Shown: piece by piece, positions 6,217-6,290 of the stretch | Numbering within the stretch: position 1 is the first letter of the stretch | Layout: each line of letters begins with the position of its first letter | Assembly (NCBI GenBank): GCA_030591285.1 | Contig: JAUVBH010000098.1 | Coordinates: 1-6,290, forward strand | Source of the DNA: Thermoplasmatota archaeon | GTDB taxonomy: Archaea; Thermoplasmatota; Penumbrarchaeia; Penumbrarchaeales; Penumbrarchaeaceae | Length of the DNA: 6,290 nucleotides | Direction of reading: 5' to 3' | Notes under the pieces: generated by a model | The model's input: only the letters and a program-made list of their open reading frames with translations | What the model was told of the DNA's origin: nothing | Database searches by the model: none | Made by a program: the position numbers and the translations under genes

Positions 6217-6289
6217 GGGCCCGTGGGTTAGCTTGGTATACTTGTGCGTTCGGGACGCATAGACTCCAGTTCAAATCTGGGCGGGCCCA
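6217..6289 (+). tRNA. tRNA-Pro (anticodon CGG)
   Basis: All four arms fold. The 7-bp acceptor stem is GGGCCCG (6217-6223) with CGGGCCC (6282-6288), followed by discriminator A6289. The D arm is 6226-6242 with a weak last pair. The anticodon stem is GTGCG (6244-6248) with CGCAT (6256-6260), enclosing the loop TTCGGGA. The T stem is TCCAG (6265-6269) with CTGGG (6277-6281), enclosing TTCAAAT. The anticodon CGG (6251-6253) reads CCG proline codons, and G37 is typical of tRNA-Pro. There is no intron. Only one base follows the discriminator, so whether CCA is encoded cannot be seen. Confidence 0.95.
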
Positions 6290-6290
6290 C

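Noticed and set aside
6217..6289. tRNA-Pro as the attachment site of an integrated element
   Set aside because: No integrase gene and no second copy of the tRNA 3' end is visible in the window, and the right edge falls immediately after the tRNA.

Overview
The window looks archaeal. Coding signals combine a TATA-like element about 24 bases before the first codon of an operon (leaderless style) with Shine-Dalgarno sites ahead of internal genes. The gene set (a DUF362/ferredoxin protein, a membrane-anchored PKD-type surface protein, an intron-less tRNA-Pro) also fits a euryarchaeote-like organism. A finer placement, for example among Thermoplasmata relatives, would be a guess.

Layout from left to right: (1) the C-terminal end of a surface protein on the + strand, with a PKD-like domain and a C-terminal membrane anchor, open at the left edge; (2) a 31-codon remnant of the 3' end of a threonine-dehydratase-like gene on the - strand, convergent with it; (3) a compact - strand ABC importer operon transcribed right to left as lipoprotein binding protein, permease, ATPase, of the sulfate/thiosulfate (CysP/Sbp-CysT-CysA) type; (4) a 332-base gene-free spacer with repeated TTGGYGTCAA-type sites; (5) an intact threonine/serine dehydratase gene on the - strand; (6) a DUF362 protein with a two-cluster ferredoxin tail on the - strand; (7) a short divergent promoter region and tRNA-Pro(CGG) on the + strand, ending one base before the right edge.

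The most notable point is that the importer operon sits between the intact dehydratase gene and a second, diverged copy of the last 31 codons plus stop of the same kind of gene. The ATPase stop codon overlaps the first base of that remnant. This suggests that the operon was inserted at, or replaced most of, a dehydratase locus. The operon is self-contained: it has its own promoter, tandem candidate operators, and tightly packed genes with a 1-base gap and an ATGA overlap. It probably imports sulfate or a related oxyanion for sulfur assimilation. No integrase, transposase, CRISPR array or obvious new multi-gene system is visible.
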